NCBI RefSeq assembly: GCF_006489205.2
Contig: NZ_VFYR02000002.1
Coordinates: 591,278 to 655,277, forward strand
Direction of reading: 5' to 3'
DNA from: Brevibacterium sp. XM4083
Lineage (GTDB): Bacteria; Actinomycetota; Actinomycetes; Actinomycetales; Brevibacteriaceae
DNA length: 64,000 nt
Positions 24,314 to 33,176 of this stretch are shown here, in pieces. How positions within the stretch are numbered: the stretch's first letter is position 1; the number at the start of each line of letters is the position of its first letter. The position numbers were made by a program, and so were the translations under genes. The notes beneath the pieces were generated by a model. The model did no database searches. It saw only the letters and a list, made by a program, of their open reading frames with translations, and was not told the origin of the DNA.

Positions 24314-26368
24314 TCAGGTCATGAGTTCGCGCAGTCGCACCCGGTGCTGCTCGAGGACCTGGAGCTGGCGCAGGAGCGCGGTCTGCGCCTCGGCATCGCC
24401 GGAGCTCTGGCGCTGCAGGCGCGAGTGGAGCTCCTTGGCGATGCGCTCGAGGTCGTAGTCGAAGAGCTTCGCGACGATTCCCTGCGCGAACTTCTCCGCA
24501 CTCACTCCTTCGGACACCGGCAGCGGGGTGACGAGGAGACGGGCGACGTCGGGTCCGAGCTCGTCGCCGGCGGCCTCCATGACGGTCTCGGTCCACCGTC
24601 CGGGGGCAGCGGCGGCCGCGCGCAGTCCCCCGGCCTGCTTGAGCGCCGCCTGGATCCGGCGGTGTCCGGGATGTTCGAAGGCCTTCTCCGACAGCGAGTC
24701 GAAGAGCTTCGCGTTGACGAACTCGGGGTGCTGGAGGGCGACCATGAGCGCGCCCTTCTCCGTCTTCAGCCGCGTCGGGGTGATCGGTGCGGAGAGATCG
24801 GAGACGTCGGGGCGCTCGTCGTAGACGTACTCGATGCCGACGTCGTCAGCGGCCGGGCTCGCCTGCTGCCGGCGGCCGCCGGTGGGACGGCCCTCGCCGT
24901 TGGGCGGGTGCGCCTGCTCGCGTCGCTGCCCGGGGTGGGCCGGGACAGCCTGGTCGCGCCCGGGGCCGGCACCCTGACCCTGGCGCGCTCCGGCGGTCTG
25001 TCCGGGCCCCTGTGCCGAGCGGCCGCGGTCGGACCCGGTCGGGCGCGGATGTCTCCGGGCGGTCTTGACGGCCGCCTCGACCTCGTCGATGTCGACGCCG
25101 ATGCGCCCGGCGACGAACCGGTGGTAGTGGCTGAGACTGTTGCGGTCACGGATCCCCGCGAGCACCTCGGCGCTGGCCTTCACTGCCGCGATCCGGCCTT
25201 CGACGGTGTCGAGGTCGAACTGCGCGATCGCGGTGGTGATGACGAACTCGAAGAGCGGTTTGCGGCCCTCGATGAGCTCACGGATCGCCGCATCGCCCTT
25301 CTCCAGCCGCAGATCGTTGGGGTCGAGTCCCGAGGGTTCGACGGCGACGAAGGTCTGCGCGGTGAACTCGGACTCGAACTCGAAGGCCTTGAGCGCCGCC
25401 TTCTGCCCGGCCTCGTCGCCGTCGAAGGTGAAGATCACCTGCCCGCTGGGGTCATCGCCTAAGAGCCGGCGGACGATCTTGACGTGCTCGGCGCCGAAGG
25501 CGGTGCCGCACGTCGCCACCGCCTGGGTGACGCCGGAGAGCTGAGCGGCCATGACGTCGGTGTAGCCCTCGACGATGACGACGCGCTTGGTCTTCGCGAT
25601 GTCGCGTTTGGCGAGATCGAGGCCGTAGAGCACCTGGTTCTTGTGGTAGAGCGCGGTCTCCGGGGTGTTGAGGTACTTCGGCCCCTGATCGTCGTCGAAG
25701 AGCCGGCGGGCCCCGAAGCCGATCGTCCGCCCCGTCATGTCCCGGATCGGCCACATCACGCGTCCGCGGAACCGGTCGTAGATGCCGCGGCTGCCCTCGC
25801 TGGCCAGACCGGCGGCGAGGATCTCCTCATCGCTGAAGCCGGCCCGGCGCAGATGACCGGTCAGGGCATCCCACGACTTCGGGGCGAAGCCGATGCCGAA
25901 GCGGGGGTGCTCACCGACCGGGAAGCCCTTCGCGGCGAGGAAGTCGCGCGCGATCTGCCCGGCCTCCTCGGACAGCGCTGCGGCGAAGAAGCGCTCGGCG
26001 ACCTCGTGCATCTCGAGGAGGCGCTGCCGCCTGCTCGCCTGCTCTCGGTCGGGGCCTTTGCCGTCCTCGTAGCGCAGGTGCATGCCGATGCGGCCGGCGA
26101 GCATCTCGACGGCCTCGACGAAGCTGAGCTGTTCGACCTTCTGGAGGAAGGTGAAGACGTCACCGGATTCCCCGCAGCCGAAGCAGTGGTACATCCCGAC
26201 CTGCGGGCGGACATGGAACGACGGGGTCTTCTCATCGTGAAACGGGCACAGTCCCTTGAGGGAGCCGATGCCCGCGGTCTTGAGCGTGACGAACTCTCCG
26301 ACGACCTCGTCGATGCGCGTGCGCGAGCGCAGTTCGTCGATGTCCTCGCGCTTGATGAGTCCCGCCAT
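24314..26368 (-). CDS. dnaG: DNA primase
   Basis: A 684-residue primase that makes RNA primers for replication. The N-terminal zinc domain is seen at about residues 41-63 (CPFHDEKTPSF ... YHCFGCGESGD, a CHCC set). The TOPRIM catalytic core has VVIVEGYTDVMAA and FTFDGDEAGQKAA. A Gly/Gln/Arg/Pro-rich linker (about 445-520) leads to the C-terminal helicase-interacting region. The ATG at 26368 lies 3 nt after the dgt stop. It is the last gene of dusB-dgt-dnaG. Confidence 0.97.
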   Translation of the reverse strand: MAGLIKREDIDELRSRTRIDEVVGEFVTLKTAGIGSLKGLCPFHDEKTPSFHVRPQVGMYHCFGCGESGDVFTFLQKVEQLSFVEAVEMLAGRIGMHLRYEDGKGPDREQASRRQRLLEMHEVAERFFAAALSEEAGQIARDFLAAKGFPVGEHPRFGIGFAPKSWDALTGHLRRAGFSDEEILAAGLASEGSRGIYDRFRGRVMWPIRDMTGRTIGFGARRLFDDDQGPKYLNTPETALYHKNQVLYGLDLAKRDIAKTKRVVIVEGYTDVMAAQLSGVTQAVATCGTAFGAEHVKIVRRLLGDDPSGQVIFTFDGDEAGQKAALKAFEFESEFTAQTFVAVEPSGLDPNDLRLEKGDAAIRELIEGRKPLFEFVITTAIAQFDLDTVEGRIAAVKASAEVLAGIRDRNSLSHYHRFVAGRIGVDIDEVEAAVKTARRHPRPTGSDRGRSAQGPGQTAGARQGQGAGPGRDQAVPAHPGQRREQAHPPNGEGRPTGGRRQQASPAADDVGIEYVYDERPDVSDLSAPITPTRLKTEKGALMVALQHPEFVNAKLFDSLSEKAFEHPGHRRIQAALKQAGGLRAAAAAPGRWTETVMEAAGDELGPDVARLLVTPLPVSEGVSAEKFAQGIVAKLFDYDLERIAKELHSRLQRQSSGDAEAQTALLRQLQVLEQHRVRLRELMT

Positions 26369-26371
26369 GGT

Positions 26372-27685
26372 CTAGAGCCGGTCCCCCGCCCCCGCCTGGA
26401 TCCGGTGGTAGAGCGTCCACGCCGAATGGTCGGTCAGCGAGGCGATCTGGTCGGCGATGACCCGCAGCCGGGCCGCGTCGTCGGCGGCCTCTGCGTGGTC
26501 GGCGGCGAACATCGGGTCGAGCCCGTCGGGGTGGGCGTCGTACCATTCGGCGAGGTTCGTGATCACGGTGTCCTGGATGTCGTGGAGGCGCAGGCGGTCC
26601 TCGGCGACCATGACGGTCAGTGTCGCCATGCCCTTGAGCACGGCGATCTCGACGGCCGTGGACTCGGGCACGACGAGGGAGGCGGCGTAGCGGTTGAGGG
26701 GCTCCCAGCCGTACTCCTCACGGGTGGCGGCCTCCGCGGCCCCGACGAAGCGGCCGATGAGCTGGCTCGTCATGTGCTTGAGCGCCGCCTGGGCCCGCCG
26801 TGACCCGTCGAAGTCCTCGGCCGGCCAGTACGCGGCGGCCTGCAGCCTGGTGAGCGCCTTGTCCATCTCCGCGTCATCGGTCTCGGGCAGGTACCACTGG
26901 CGGGTGATCTCGAAGAGCTCGAAGCGGCGGACCTCGTCGGCGAATTCGCCGAGGCGGAGGTGACCGGCGACGACGGCGTCCTCGACGTCGTGAACGGAGT
27001 ACGAGATGTCGTCGGCCAAGTCCATGACCTGGGCTTCGAGGCAGCGGCGGCCGTTGTCGACGCCGTCCCGGTAGAAGTCGAAGACGGCGAGGTCGTCGTC
27101 GTAGACGCCGAACTTCCGCACCCCGGAGTCGCGTCGCCCGGCCGCGGCTTCGGCGCGCGGCCACGGGTACTTCGTCAGCGCGTCGAGGCTGGCCCGGGTG
27201 AGGTTGAGCCCGGCCGGACGGCCGTCGGGGGCGATGACCTTCGGTTCGATCCGGGTGACGAGGCGCAGGGTCTGCGCGTTGCCCTCGAATCCGCCGATGT
27301 CGGCGCAGAGCCGGTCGAGGATCGTCTCCCCGTGGTGGCCGAAGGGCGGATGCCCGAGGTCGTGGCTCAGGCACGCGGTGTCGACGATGTCGGGGTCGCA
27401 GCCGAGGTAGCGGGCGAGTTCGCGCCCGACCTGTGCGACTTCGAGGGAGTGCGTGAGCCGGGTGCGGACGAAGTCGTCGGTGCCGGGCGAGACGACCTGC
27501 GTCTTCGCTCCGAGGCGGCGCAGCCCCGAGGAATGGAGGACCCTCGCCCGATCGCGCTGGAAGGCCGAACGGCGCGGGTTCTTCGCCGGTTCGATGACCC
27601 AGCGCTCCTCGTCGCGCGGCGAGTAGTCCGCGACGCTGCCCGAGGCCCGGGCGATGCGCGCGGAGGTGTCGGTGGGCATCCTCAT
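26372..27685 (-). CDS. dgt: Deoxyguanosinetriphosphate triphosphohydrolase-like protein
   Basis: A 437-residue HD-domain enzyme that hydrolyses dNTPs to nucleoside and triphosphate. The metal-binding H...HD...D set is visible in TRLTHSLEVAQVGRELARYL and ACLSHDLGHPPFGHHGE (about residues 75-120), and SYSVHDVEDAV carries a later Asp. Length and N terminus (RAFQRDRARVLHSSGLRRLGAKTQV-like) fit the Gram-positive dGTPase group that is typically encoded beside dnaG. The start ATG at 27685 overlaps the dusB stop as ATGA. A second ATG lies two codons in. Confidence 0.93.
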   Translation of the reverse strand: MRMPTDTSARIARASGSVADYSPRDEERWVIEPAKNPRRSAFQRDRARVLHSSGLRRLGAKTQVVSPGTDDFVRTRLTHSLEVAQVGRELARYLGCDPDIVDTACLSHDLGHPPFGHHGETILDRLCADIGGFEGNAQTLRLVTRIEPKVIAPDGRPAGLNLTRASLDALTKYPWPRAEAAAGRRDSGVRKFGVYDDDLAVFDFYRDGVDNGRRCLEAQVMDLADDISYSVHDVEDAVVAGHLRLGEFADEVRRFELFEITRQWYLPETDDAEMDKALTRLQAAAYWPAEDFDGSRRAQAALKHMTSQLIGRFVGAAEAATREEYGWEPLNRYAASLVVPESTAVEIAVLKGMATLTVMVAEDRLRLHDIQDTVITNLAEWYDAHPDGLDPMFAADHAEAADDAARLRVIADQIASLTDHSAWTLYHRIQAGAGDRL

Positions 27686-28866
27686 CCTCCCGAGACGTCG
27701 AGTTCGGCCTCAGCGAGATCGGCGGAGCCGCTCTCATCGAAGACGCGGGAGTCGAGCCAGCCCTCGGGCAGGTGGGGGCGCTTGGGACGGGTGGTCCGTC
27801 CGCGCGAGCCTTCGGCGGCCTCACCCGGGTAGGGGGCGTCGCCGAGTTCGGCGAGCAGTGCGTCGAGCTCGGCGAGCGAGGAGACCATCGCCAGCCGGCT
27901 GCGCAGGTCGCCGCCGACGGGGTAGCCCTTGAAGTACCACGCGATGTGCTTGCGCAGGTCGCGCACCCCGTAGAACTCCTCGCCGTAGTAGTCGACGAGG
28001 TATTCGCCGTGGAGACGCACCGCCCGGGCCACCTCGGCGAGTCCGGGACGATGACGATCGGCGCTGCCGTTCAGCGCATTCGCGAGATCACCGAACAGCC
28101 ACGGCCGACCCTGGCATCCGCGACCGATGACGACCCCGTCGCAGCCGGTCGTGCGCATCATCTCGAGCGCATCCTCGGCGGAGAAGATATCACCGTTGCC
28201 GAGCACGGGAACGGTGTCGCCGAGGTGGTCCTTGAGCCGGGCGATCGCGTCCCAGTCCGCGGTTCCGGAGTAGAGGTCGGCGGTCGTGCGCCCGTGGAGG
28301 GCGATCGCTGCGACCCCGGCGTTGCGCGCGGTCTCCCCGGCGTCGAGGTAGGTGTGGTGGTCGGCGTCGATGCCCTTGCGCATCTTCACCGTCAGCGGGA
28401 TGCCGCCGCGGTCGGCCTCCTCGACGGCGGTCGTGACGATCGCTTGGAAGAGGTCCTTCTTCCACGGCAGGGCCGAGCCGCCGCCCTTGCGGGTGACCTT
28501 GGGGACCGGGCAGCCGAAGTTGAGGTCGATGTGGTCGGCGCGGTCCTCGTCGACGAGCATCCGCACGGCCTGTCCGATCGTCACCGGGTCGACGCCGTAG
28601 AGCTGGACGGAGCGCGGGGTCTCGTACGGCTCGTGGTGGATGATGCGCATGCTCTTGGGGCTGCGTTCGACGAGCGCGCGGGAGGTCACCATCTCGGTGA
28701 CGTAGAGGCCCGCCCCGTACTCGCGGCACAGGCGCCGGAACGCGGTGTTCGTGATCCCCGCCATCGGTGCGAGCACGACCGGGGAGGACAGCTCGATGGG
28801 ACCGATGCGCAGCGGCTCGACGGTCTGGGCGGTGGATTCTGGGCTGGGGCTGATGACACTCACCAT
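27682..28866 (-). CDS. dusB: tRNA-dihydrouridine synthase, DusB-type
   Basis: A 394-residue FMN enzyme that reduces uridines in the tRNA D-loop. VLAPMAGITNTAFRRLCREYGAG opens the TIM barrel, the catalytic Cys is in DLNFGCPVPKVTRKGGGSAL, and VKMRKGIDADH, ALHGRT and NGDIFSAEDALEMM are family landmarks. The tail after about residue 345 is hydrophilic and non-conserved. ATG 28866 and GTG 28863 are both possible; a minus-strand GATAAT ends 6 nt before the GTG, which supports GTG and a leaderless mRNA. The frame remains open upstream into the ABC-F gene, but this is not a fusion. Confidence 0.93.
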   Translation of the reverse strand: MVSVISPSPESTAQTVEPLRIGPIELSSPVVLAPMAGITNTAFRRLCREYGAGLYVTEMVTSRALVERSPKSMRIIHHEPYETPRSVQLYGVDPVTIGQAVRMLVDEDRADHIDLNFGCPVPKVTRKGGGSALPWKKDLFQAIVTTAVEEADRGGIPLTVKMRKGIDADHHTYLDAGETARNAGVAAIALHGRTTADLYSGTADWDAIARLKDHLGDTVPVLGNGDIFSAEDALEMMRTTGCDGVVIGRGCQGRPWLFGDLANALNGSADRHRPGLAEVARAVRLHGEYLVDYYGEEFYGVRDLRKHIAWYFKGYPVGGDLRSRLAMVSSLAELDALLAELGDAPYPGEAAEGSRGRTTRPKRPHLPEGWLDSRVFDESGSADLAEAELDVSGG

Positions 28867-28869
28867 GCC

Positions 28870-28875
28870 ATTATC
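28870..28875 (-). promoter_or_regulatory. -10-like box of a putative leaderless dusB promoter
   Basis: Minus-strand GATAAT, 6 nt before GTG 28863. It has the same hexamer and spacing as the box before recO. Confidence 0.45.
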
Positions 28876-28976
28876 CCAAAGCCTGCCAAATCGGGCATCG
28901 TCCCCTTGCTCACAGTCCCGCAACACCGAGGCGGTGCGGCATATTCCCTGGTCACACCGCGCCCGTGGGTCGGCAC

Positions 28977-29030
28977 GGGAGGAGTGCCAGGCGACGTGTG
29001 CGCGGGAGGAGTGCCGGGCGGCGTGTGCGC
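28977..29030. repeat. 27-nt tandem repeat, two copies
   Basis: Two adjacent 27-nt units (28977-29003 and 29004-29030) differ at two positions, and a third begins but diverges. They lie between dusB and the ABC-F stop codon. Confidence 0.85.
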
Positions 29031-29041
29031 GGGACGGCCGT

Positions 29042-30703
29042 TCACCGGTCGTCCTCCCCGCGCAGGTCGTGCACCTCCCAGACGGCGTCGAGGCAGAGGT
29101 CGGCGGCGAGGCGGTCGTCGTGGGTGACGACGAGCATCGCTCCCCCGTATCCCTCGAGCGCCGAGGTGAGCGCCCGCTGCGAGGCGACGTCGAGGTTGTT
29201 GCCGGGTTCGTCGAGGATGAGTAGCTGCGGGGCGGGGTCGGAGAGCAGGGTCGCGGCCAGCGCGACGCGGAAGCGCTCCCCGCCCGAGAGCGTGCCGCAC
29301 AGCTGGGCGGTCCGCTCGGCGCGCAGGCCCATGGCGGCGAGCACCTCGTGGATGCGGTGCTTCTCAAGACCGGGGTTCGGCCGGCGCACCGCCTCCATGA
29401 CGCTGAGCGCGGCGGGCAGGCGGTACTGCTGGTCGAGGTGGCCGATCGGCACGGACACCTGCAGCTCGAGGCCGGGGAAGAGCTCGTCGACAAGGCTGCC
29501 GCTGCCCGGCCCGCCGCTGTCGCCGTGATCGCCGCCCAACCCACCGCTGTCGCCGTCCGCGGTCGGTGCGGCGCCGCGGACGGCGGCGAGGAGTGTCGAC
29601 TTCCCCGCGCCGTTGGGCCCGGTGAGCCGGATCCGCTCCGGTCCGACGAGCGTCCGCGGGCGCTCGAGGGTGCTCGTGCGCACCTCGAGGACGCGCTTGC
29701 TCGGATGGACCTCGGTCTCGGGCAGGTGGAGGGTGATCGAGGAGTCCCGGCGCAGCGCGTCCTTCGCGGTCTGCACGGCAGCGGCGGCCGCGGCCTCGTC
29801 GGCGGCCTTGTCCCCGCGCCGTTTGGCCGCTGACTTCTGCGCGAAGTCGGTGAGTCCGTTCATGACGATCTTCGGTCGGCGTTTGCTCGCCTTGTCCTTC
29901 GCGGCCTTCCGGTCCGAACGCGCCAGCGTCGTCTCGAGGTCGATGCGCTGGCGCTTCTCGATCGCGTGGGCCTTCTTCGCATCGGTCAGCCGCGCCAGTT
30001 TCGCCTCCTCCTCGGCGGCGACCATCTCCTCGTACGCGGTGTAGTTCCCGCCGTAGACGCGCAGCTGATCGGTCATCTCGACGATCGTCGTCATCGCATC
30101 GAGGAGCTCGCGGTCGTGGGAGATGACGAGGGTGGGCCCGGGCCGGCGTGCGAGCAGCTCAGTGAGCAGGGCCCGGCCCGCCGCGTCGAGGTTGTTGCTC
30201 GGTTCGTCGAGGATGAGCCACGCGGACCCGACCATCGCCGCGCGGGCGAGACCGATCCGCATCGCCTCCCCGCCGGAGAACGTCGAGGCCCGACGGTCGA
30301 GGTCGTCCGCGGTGAGGGCGAGCCCCACCTCGGCGAGGGCGGACAGGGCCCGCTCCTCGATGTCCCAGTCCTCCCCGATGATGTCGAAGTCGGCTGGTGC
30401 GGCCTCGCCGTGCAGCGCTCGATGCAGGCTCGTGCGGATGCCGTCGATGCCGAGGATCGCGTCGACGCGGTCGTCGGTGTGCGGCAGCAGCTGGTCGATG
30501 TGGACGGCGCCGGCGGCACCGGTGACGGTCCCCGTCGTGGGGGCGAGCGCGCCGGTGAGGAGCCGGGCGAGAGTGGATTTGCCGATCCCGTTGTCACCGA
30601 CGAGGCCGGTGAGTCCCAGCGGGATCGTGGCGGTGAGGCGGGTGAGGATCTCGGTGTCGCTGAGGCGGTATCCGAGTCCGGACAGGGTGATGGCAGAGGG
30701 CAT
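29042..30703 (-). CDS. ABC-F family ATPase (ribosome-associated, no membrane domain)
   Basis: A 553-residue protein with two ATP-binding cassettes. First: Walker A GDNGIGKST, signature FSGGEAMRIGLARA, Walker B LILDEPSNNLD. Second: GPNGAGKST, LSGGERFRVALAATLL, LILDEPGNNLD. A charged helical linker (about residues 235-290, rich in Lys/Arg/Glu) joins them. ABC-F proteins act on the ribosomal E site; some confer resistance to macrolides, lincosamides or pleuromutilins. The second cassette holds a Gly/Asp/Ser insertion (DSGGLGGDHGDSGG) right after Walker A. The start is uncertain among ATGs 30724, 30715 and 30703; I chose 30703, which has a weak GAG site and lies after a structured leader. Confidence 0.88.
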   Translation of the reverse strand: MPSAITLSGLGYRLSDTEILTRLTATIPLGLTGLVGDNGIGKSTLARLLTGALAPTTGTVTGAAGAVHIDQLLPHTDDRVDAILGIDGIRTSLHRALHGEAAPADFDIIGEDWDIEERALSALAEVGLALTADDLDRRASTFSGGEAMRIGLARAAMVGSAWLILDEPSNNLDAAGRALLTELLARRPGPTLVISHDRELLDAMTTIVEMTDQLRVYGGNYTAYEEMVAAEEEAKLARLTDAKKAHAIEKRQRIDLETTLARSDRKAAKDKASKRRPKIVMNGLTDFAQKSAAKRRGDKAADEAAAAAAVQTAKDALRRDSSITLHLPETEVHPSKRVLEVRTSTLERPRTLVGPERIRLTGPNGAGKSTLLAAVRGAAPTADGDSGGLGGDHGDSGGPGSGSLVDELFPGLELQVSVPIGHLDQQYRLPAALSVMEAVRRPNPGLEKHRIHEVLAAMGLRAERTAQLCGTLSGGERFRVALAATLLSDPAPQLLILDEPGNNLDVASQRALTSALEGYGGAMLVVTHDDRLAADLCLDAVWEVHDLRGEDDR

Positions 30704-30710
30704 CAGTGAT

Positions 30711-30780
30711 CTCATTTCGTGCACGCGGTGCGGTGCGGGTCCGAATCACCCGCGGGTGCGGAAATGAGGTGTCACTTCAT
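30711..30780 (-). promoter_or_regulatory. Structured leader of the ABC-F gene, possible attenuator
   Basis: Nested inverted repeats: CTCATTTC/GAAATGAG (30711-30718 with 30761-30768) enclose GCGGGT/ACCCGC (30735-30740 with 30748-30753). The outer stem would hide the ATG at 30715 and the purines before ATG 30703. Just upstream on the minus strand is a two-codon reading frame, ATG AAG TGA (30780-30772). Translation-controlled leaders are known for antibiotic-responsive ABC-F genes; applying that here is inference. Confidence 0.4.
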
Positions 30781-30918
30781 TCTCAGGCGCTGCCTTCGCT
30801 CGACTGTGGGACCTCACAAGGATGCCCGAGTCGCGTCAGGTGCGTCAAGGTCGCCGAGGCGGTCGCCCGGTCCCGGCCGGCGGCTCCGCTGCTGACGCCG
30901 GTCCGGTGAGGATCCGGC

Positions 30919-31467
30919 TCAGGTGATGATGAGCATGAGCTCTGCCGAGCGGTCGCTGGGGTTGGCGAGCTGGTGGGGCACGTCGCCGGGGGCCTGTGCG
31001 CAGTCGCCGGCGCGCAGGATCGTGCGGCGGTCGATTGTGACTATCTCGATGGTGCCGGCGAGGACGAAGAAGGTCTCCCGGGATCCCGAGCGGTGGGCGG
31101 CGAAGGGCGAGGTCTCGCTGCGGGGTTCGAGCGAGTAGTGGATGACCTCGATGTTCTCACTCGGCGAGGGCAGGTCGCGGCGCCAGGTCCCGGGACCGTA
31201 GGTGGCGTGCGGGACGATGGCGTCGGCCGGGGTGACGAGCACCTCGGGTTCGGCGAGGAGCTCGCCGACGTCGACGCCGAGCGCGCGGGAGAGCCCCATC
31301 GCGTTGGACACAGACGTGTCCTGCTCACCGCGTTCGATCTTCGACAGCGCGGCCCGGGAGATGCCGGCCCGGATCGCGAGCTCGTTGAGGGTGAGATTGC
31401 TGTATTTGCGGCGAGCCCGGATGCGCGCCCCGAACACCCGCGCCCCGGGATCCTCTGACTTCGCCAT
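30919..31467 (-). CDS. XRE-family regulator with C-terminal cupin
   Basis: A 182-residue protein. The N-terminal helix-turn-helix (about residues 12-66, LTLNELAIRAGISRAALSKIERGEQDTSV) is followed by a single cupin_2 barrel (about 105-180, with SGSRETFFVLAGTIEI and DVPHQLANPSD). This HTH-cupin architecture is common for regulators that sense small metabolites or control efflux and amino acid genes. It is divergent from the lactate permease gene, 54 nt apart, and is likely to control it. The ATG at 31467 is preceded at 6 nt by a -10-like TAGGAT on the minus strand. Confidence 0.9.
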   Translation of the reverse strand: MAKSEDPGARVFGARIRARRKYSNLTLNELAIRAGISRAALSKIERGEQDTSVSNAMGLSRALGVDVGELLAEPEVLVTPADAIVPHATYGPGTWRRDLPSPSENIEVIHYSLEPRSETSPFAAHRSGSRETFFVLAGTIEIVTIDRRTILRAGDCAQAPGDVPHQLANPSDRSAELMLIIT

Positions 31468-31473
31468 GGTGCC

Positions 31474-31479
31474 ATCCTA
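31474..31479 (-). promoter_or_regulatory. -10-like box of a putative leaderless promoter (XRE-cupin gene)
   Basis: Minus-strand TAGGAT ends 6 nt before ATG 31467, within the AT-rich divergent region 31468-31521 shared with the permease gene. Confidence 0.4.
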
Positions 31480-31521
31480 ATGTAATCTCTGATAGTAGAT
31501 CTCAATCCATTAAAAGTGATT

Positions 31522-32994
31522 ATGTCCGGACTGCTGGCGCTCATCCCCATCGTCCTCGCCGTCGCGCTCCTCGCCCTCCGCGCGCCGACGTGGGCCTCGG
31601 CGCTGGCCGGGTTCGCCGGTGCCGGGATCTGCGCGGTCCTCGCCTTCCCCACTCCCCTCCCCCTCGTCGCCCGAGCCGCCGGCGACTACTTCCCCCTCAT
31701 CGCCGAGGTGGTCCTCATCCTCCTCTTCGGGATGATGCTCGCCGGCATCCTCGAGGCCACCGGTGCGATGCGCACGATCTCCTCGAGTGTCGAGGCGATG
31801 GTGCCCAGCCGGTCCCTCGGCGTCGCCCTCGTCGTCTTCGGCCTCGTCCCCTTCGCCGAATCCGTCACGGGCTTCGGCATCGGGGTGACGATCGGCGTGC
31901 CGATCCTCCGCCATCTCGGCTGTTCGCTGCGGCATTCGGCGCTCCTCGGGCTCCTCGGACTCGTCGCGGTCCCATGGGGTGCGCTCGGACCGGGCACGAC
32001 GGTGGCCGCAGCGCTCGCCGGCTTCGATGTCGATGACCTCGGTCTGGCGACGGCCTGGGTCAACGCGATCCCGGTGGCCGTGGTCCTCTGCGCTGTTCTC
32101 GTCCTCCTGCGTCCCCGCCTCGGGAGTGCCCTCGGGATGATCGGGGCCGCCGGGCTGCTGTGGGGCGGAATCCTCCTCGCCAACCGTCTTCTCGGCATGG
32201 CGCCGGCCGGCATCATCGGGTCCCTCGTCGTCATCGTCGGCCTCGGCGTGCCGCTGGCGGTGCGCGGCCGGTTCGCCGGAGTCACCGCAGCGCTCGGGCG
32301 AGCAGTCCTGCCCTACGGAGTTCTCACCCTCGGCATCCTCGCCGCGCGTGAGCTCCTTGCCGTGTTCCCGTCTCCGCTCATGGAGAGTCTCGCCTCTCCC
32401 CCGTTCTGGCTGGCCGTCGCCTGCCTCGTCGCAGCGCTCTCGCGGACCCGCGGGTCGACGGATGCTCAGAGGGGGCACGGGTCGACGGGTGAGCGGAGGG
32501 ACGACGGATCAACGGATGAGCGCAGGGACGGTGCGTCGCTGCGCCCGGCGATCGTCCGTGCGGCGCGCGCGTGGGTGCCGATCGGGGCGGCGACGGCGGC
32601 GTTCATGCTCATGGGCTGGGTGATGACGACCTCGGGGATGAGCACCGCGTTCGGGGACCTGCTGCCGACGGGACTCCTCGTGCTCGCCCCGTGGCTGTCG
32701 ACGATCGGTGCCGTGCTCACCGGGTCGAACACGGGAAGCAATGCGATGTTCGCGAGCACCCTCGCCGTCGCCGGTCAGGGGACGGCAGCGGGGCCGCTGA
32801 CCGCCGTCGCCGCGGGCAACGCCGCAGGATCACTGGCGGCGCTCGCCGCTCCGCCCCGTGTCGCGATGGCTGTCCAGCTCTCCGGCGCCGGAGCCGCCGA
32901 TGCGCGGGACGGCTCGTGGGTGCTCAGCCGGGCGTTCCTCGTCGTCGGCCTCAACACCCTGGCCATCGGTCTCTGGCTCCAGTTCCTCGCGTGA
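31522..32994 (+). CDS. L-lactate permease family transporter
   Basis: A 490-residue polytopic membrane protein with about 13 hydrophobic helices. GSNTGSNAMFASTLA near residue 405 is the conserved lactate permease (LctP) signature, and the paired VPWGALGPGT-type loop is present. It should take up L-lactate or glycolate with protons. A hydrophilic cytoplasmic loop (about residues 311-337) is made of three 9-residue repeats based on G-S-T-x-x-x-R, encoded by three 27-nt DNA repeats. ATG 31522 is used; GTG 31516 is the alternative. The adjacent XRE-cupin gene is the likely regulator. No lactate dehydrogenase gene is adjacent. Confidence 0.9.
   Translation: MSGLLALIPIVLAVALLALRAPTWASALAGFAGAGICAVLAFPTPLPLVARAAGDYFPLIAEVVLILLFGMMLAGILEATGAMRTISSSVEAMVPSRSLGVALVVFGLVPFAESVTGFGIGVTIGVPILRHLGCSLRHSALLGLLGLVAVPWGALGPGTTVAAALAGFDVDDLGLATAWVNAIPVAVVLCAVLVLLRPRLGSALGMIGAAGLLWGGILLANRLLGMAPAGIIGSLVVIVGLGVPLAVRGRFAGVTAALGRAVLPYGVLTLGILAARELLAVFPSPLMESLASPPFWLAVACLVAALSRTRGSTDAQRGHGSTGERRDDGSTDERRDGASLRPAIVRAARAWVPIGAATAAFMLMGWVMTTSGMSTAFGDLLPTGLLVLAPWLSTIGAVLTGSNTGSNAMFASTLAVAGQGTAAGPLTAVAAGNAAGSLAALAAPPRVAMAVQLSGAGAADARDGSWVLSRAFLVVGLNTLAIGLWLQFLA
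32452..32532. repeat. 27-nt tandem repeat inside the permease gene, three copies
   Basis: Units 32452-32478, 32479-32505 and 32506-32532 share GG(G/A)TC(G/A)ACGG starts and an exact 27-nt period, adding three 9-residue repeats to a cytoplasmic loop without breaking the frame. Confidence 0.8.
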
Positions 32995-33001
32995 GCGGGG
33001 C

Positions 33002-33018
33002 GCCGCCTCGGTGGCGGC
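33002..33018 (+). terminator. Weak hairpin after the lactate permease gene
   Basis: GCCGCC/GGCGGC (33002-33007 with 33013-33018) directly after the stop. It is short, so termination is only possible. The remaining spacer to 33176 shows nothing recognisable. Confidence 0.35.
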
Positions 33019-33176
33019 TGCCCGAGCCTGCCCGACGTCCTGCGCGCACTGCCGCGCCCTCCACTGCGCTTCTCACGACTCCGGCCCATCGACACAGCCT
33101 CCCCGTGCACAGGCTGCCTGAGCGAGCGAATTCGCGGCAGGTCGCCGATCGTCCCCTCAGAGGTCACGAGCAGCGC

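Noticed and set aside
27682..29544. A 620-codon frame that would fuse part of the ABC-F gene to dusB
   Set aside because: The N-terminal extension is a shadow frame of the ABC-F gene. DusB is complete from 28866, with its own promoter-like box.
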